In this document: positions 62,425 through 64,000 of the stretch, one piece after another
Numbering within the stretch: position 1 is the first letter of the stretch
Layout of the letters: each line of letters opens with the position of its first letter
Source of the DNA: Fibrisoma limi BUZ 3
GTDB lineage: Bacteria; Bacteroidota; Bacteroidia; Cytophagales; Spirosomataceae
Direction of reading: 5' to 3'
DNA: 64,000 bases
Assembly: GCF_000296815.2 (NCBI RefSeq)
Contig: NZ_CAIT01000006.1
Location: 440,777 to 504,776 of the forward strand
The notes under the pieces: model-generated
Told to the model about the DNA's origin: nothing
The model's input: the letters and a program-made list of their open reading frames with translations, nothing else
Databases searched by the model: none
Translations under genes and position numbers: made by a program

Positions 62425-63714
62425 ATGCTCGTTCTTAGCGAAGGCCGGTCGCTACGGTACGCCACATTTTTTTACCTGTACGTCATGCAGGGTATACCGT
62501 CCGGTTTTGCCCTAACGGCCGTGACCAACTACCTGACCGCCGAAGGCCTCGACGCCCGGGCGATTGGCGTTTTTGGGGCAGTGATTGGGTTGCCCTGGGG
62601 CTTCAAGTTCATCTGGGGGCCGCTCGTCGATCGCTACCAGGATTCGGTCATGGGCCAACGGCGGCCCTGGGTGCTGGCGGCTCAGGTGTTGGCGTTTCTG
62701 GCTTCGCTGGGAATCTTGTTCATCGCTGATCCGGTGGCTAACCTGAACCTGTTAGGCTGGGCGTTTGTACTACATGGCGTTTTTGCCTCCTTGCAGGACG
62801 TCAGCGTCGACGCGATGGCCATAACGATTGTACCCACCGCCGAGCGGGGACGGGTGAATGCGTTTATGAAGGGCGGCATGGCGACCGGACAGGCCATTGG
62901 AGCCGCGGGACTGGCGTACCTGATCCGGGATGCCGGGTTTCATACGGCCGCGATGATGCAGTCGGCGGTGCTGCTGACGCTCACCGCCGTTACGTTCCTG
63001 ATTCGCGAACGGCCGGATGATGCGCTGTTGTCGGTACGTCGGCGGGATGATCGGGCGCTTACGCAGGCGATTCCGCATTCGTTCGTCCAGCTACTTCGGA
63101 AATTAGGCAGGGCGCTTATTGCTCCGCACAGTTTAGCGTTGTTCGCGGCCGTAGCGATGGTGTTCATCAGCGAACGGTTGTTTCAACGCGTCTTCTTCTT
63201 TGACCTCATCCGAAATCAGGGCTGGAGCGATACGTCGGTGTCGGTGCTCAGTGGCACTTACGGTACGTTGGTAGCGGTGGGTCTGGCGCTGGTAGGCGGC
63301 TGGCTGTCGGACCGCTTCGGTGCGCAACGTATGCTGATTGGGGTCGCGCTGGGGATGGGACTACTGCACATCGGCTTTTCGCTGGCCGCTTCGACCTGGA
63401 GTAACCCAACCGTGGCAACGACCGCGTTGGTGGTGCGACAAACACTTGAACCCATTTTCAGCATAGCCGCCTTACCAGTATTGATGGGCCTGTGCCGACG
63501 CGGTATTGAAGGGGCGCAGTTTGCCGTTTACATGGCGCTGAGCAATCAGGCCGACATACTGGGTATTTACGGAGCCGGGCAGTTGCTGGCGTTTTGGTCG
63601 GCTCCGGCCATTGGCGTATTTTGCGGGCTGCTGATGCTGGCGGCAACGGGTATTGCGCTCGTGACACTCCGGCGGATGCTGGTCAGCAGGGACGTAGCAA
63701 CGGCCGATGTATAA
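62425..63714 (+). CDS. MFS transporter, AmpG-like
   Basis: A 429-residue transporter with twelve predicted transmembrane helices. The N-terminal YATFFYLYVMQGIPSGFALT and GVFGAVIGLPWGFKFIWGPLVDRYQDSVMGQRRPW are the AmpG-type signature (loop D-R-x-x-x-G-x-R-R between helices 2 and 3), and the second half has GGWLSDRFGAQRML. AmpG proteins import muropeptides from the periplasm for cell-wall recycling; this similarity suggests that role but does not prove the substrate. It stands before a GH18 gene on the same strand. Confidence 0.85.
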   Translation: MLVLSEGRSLRYATFFYLYVMQGIPSGFALTAVTNYLTAEGLDARAIGVFGAVIGLPWGFKFIWGPLVDRYQDSVMGQRRPWVLAAQVLAFLASLGILFIADPVANLNLLGWAFVLHGVFASLQDVSVDAMAITIVPTAERGRVNAFMKGGMATGQAIGAAGLAYLIRDAGFHTAAMMQSAVLLTLTAVTFLIRERPDDALLSVRRRDDRALTQAIPHSFVQLLRKLGRALIAPHSLALFAAVAMVFISERLFQRVFFFDLIRNQGWSDTSVSVLSGTYGTLVAVGLALVGGWLSDRFGAQRMLIGVALGMGLLHIGFSLAASTWSNPTVATTALVVRQTLEPIFSIAALPVLMGLCRRGIEGAQFAVYMALSNQADILGIYGAGQLLAFWSAPAIGVFCGLLMLAATGIALVTLRRMLVSRDVATADV

Positions 63715-63763
63715 CGGCTTGGCCGGTTACGGAACAACATCAATCTATGCATAACACCTTACC

Positions 63764-64000
63764 ATGACTCGACTTTTTCTATTCAGTTTCCTACTAATCC
63801 TGACGGCGTTGCTCGTGTTCAGTTTTACCCCGGCTCCACCCCCAAAACCCATAGTGCTGGCTTACGTCGGTGGCTTCCGGGGGCTGGTGGATGCCGAGAA
63901 GATTGCGGCCGAAAAGCTCACGCATATCAACTACGCCTTCGTCGATATTAAAAACAACCGGGCGTGGCTGCACAACCTCAAAACCGATACGACGAATTTC
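63764..64000 (+). CDS. GH18 chitinase-like protein, N-terminal part (partial)
   Basis: The first 79 codons of an exported glycoside hydrolase, cut by the window end. The ATG at 63764 starts a signal peptide (MTRLFLFSFLLILTALLVFS). The visible start of the barrel, PIVLAYVGGFRGLVDAEKIAAEKLTHINYAFVDI, matches the beta-1/beta-2 region of GH18 chitinases (the AYVGGF/INYAFVDI strand pair). The catalytic DxxDxDxE lies beyond the window. The gene follows the AmpG-like transporter on the same strand, 49 bases after its stop. Confidence 0.85.
   Translation, partial: MTRLFLFSFLLILTALLVFSFTPAPPPKPIVLAYVGGFRGLVDAEKIAAEKLTHINYAFVDIKNNRAWLHNLKTDTTNF

Overview
The window looks like a chromosomal segment of a Bacteroidota bacterium of the Cytophagales, closest in style to Spirosoma and its relatives. 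The signs are a hybrid two-component system with an AraC output, an OMP_b-brl_3-type TonB receptor, a probable type IX secretion sorting tail, a WGxxG protein, DUF4097-type surface proteins behind an ECF sigma factor, TAnnTTTG promoter elements and little Shine-Dalgarno signal. No rRNA, intact tRNA, CRISPR array, phage or origin was seen.

Layout. 0-5.2 kb: end of a histidine kinase, a ferredoxin-NADP reductase/2Fe-2S ferredoxin pair, an exported RidA, a GNAT enzyme, an Old Yellow Enzyme, an ankyrin protein and a GtrA protein. 5.3-13.1 kb: ECF sigma factor, 1368-residue hybrid sensor and a secreted metallopeptidase-like protein with three disulfide modules. 13.5-21 kb: SDR, HGSNAT-like membrane acyltransferase with a bicupin, alpha/beta hydrolase, a conserved unknown, S1/P1 nuclease. 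21.5-23.9 kb: TonB-dependent receptor. 24-26.2 kb: an AT-rich patch of small unknown genes. 27.4-30.3 kb: a four-gene sigma/anti-sigma/DUF4097 operon. 30.4-31.4 kb: Tat-exported sugar isomerase.

31.6-39.8 kb is the accessory highlight. Mostly minus-strand genes of very different base composition are separated by related, non-coding, hyphenated inverted repeats. Two are exactly 86 bp with RYYYAAC/GTTRRRY ends and resemble integron attC sites; degenerate copies lie after two other genes. Short repeated hairpin leaders precede several of the genes, and an IS110-family transposase remnant sits among them. I read this as a possible cassette cluster; no integrase gene is in view.

40-64 kb: DinB protein, a clan-A glycoside hydrolase with a Tat-exported Gfo/Idh oxidoreductase (both bordered by long palindromic repeats), DEAD-box helicase, M1 peptidase, ClC H+/Cl- antiporter-like protein, a small DUF805 operon, vanadium haloperoxidase-like protein, M61 peptidase, GH95 fucosidase with a duplicated 3' tail further on, ZU5-type lipoprotein, VOC protein, SDR, AmpG-like transporter and the start of a GH18 chitinase. 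Overall this is a scavenging, polysaccharide-degrading genome segment: extracellular sensing (hybrid sensor, ECF systems), secreted hydrolases and outer-membrane uptake.
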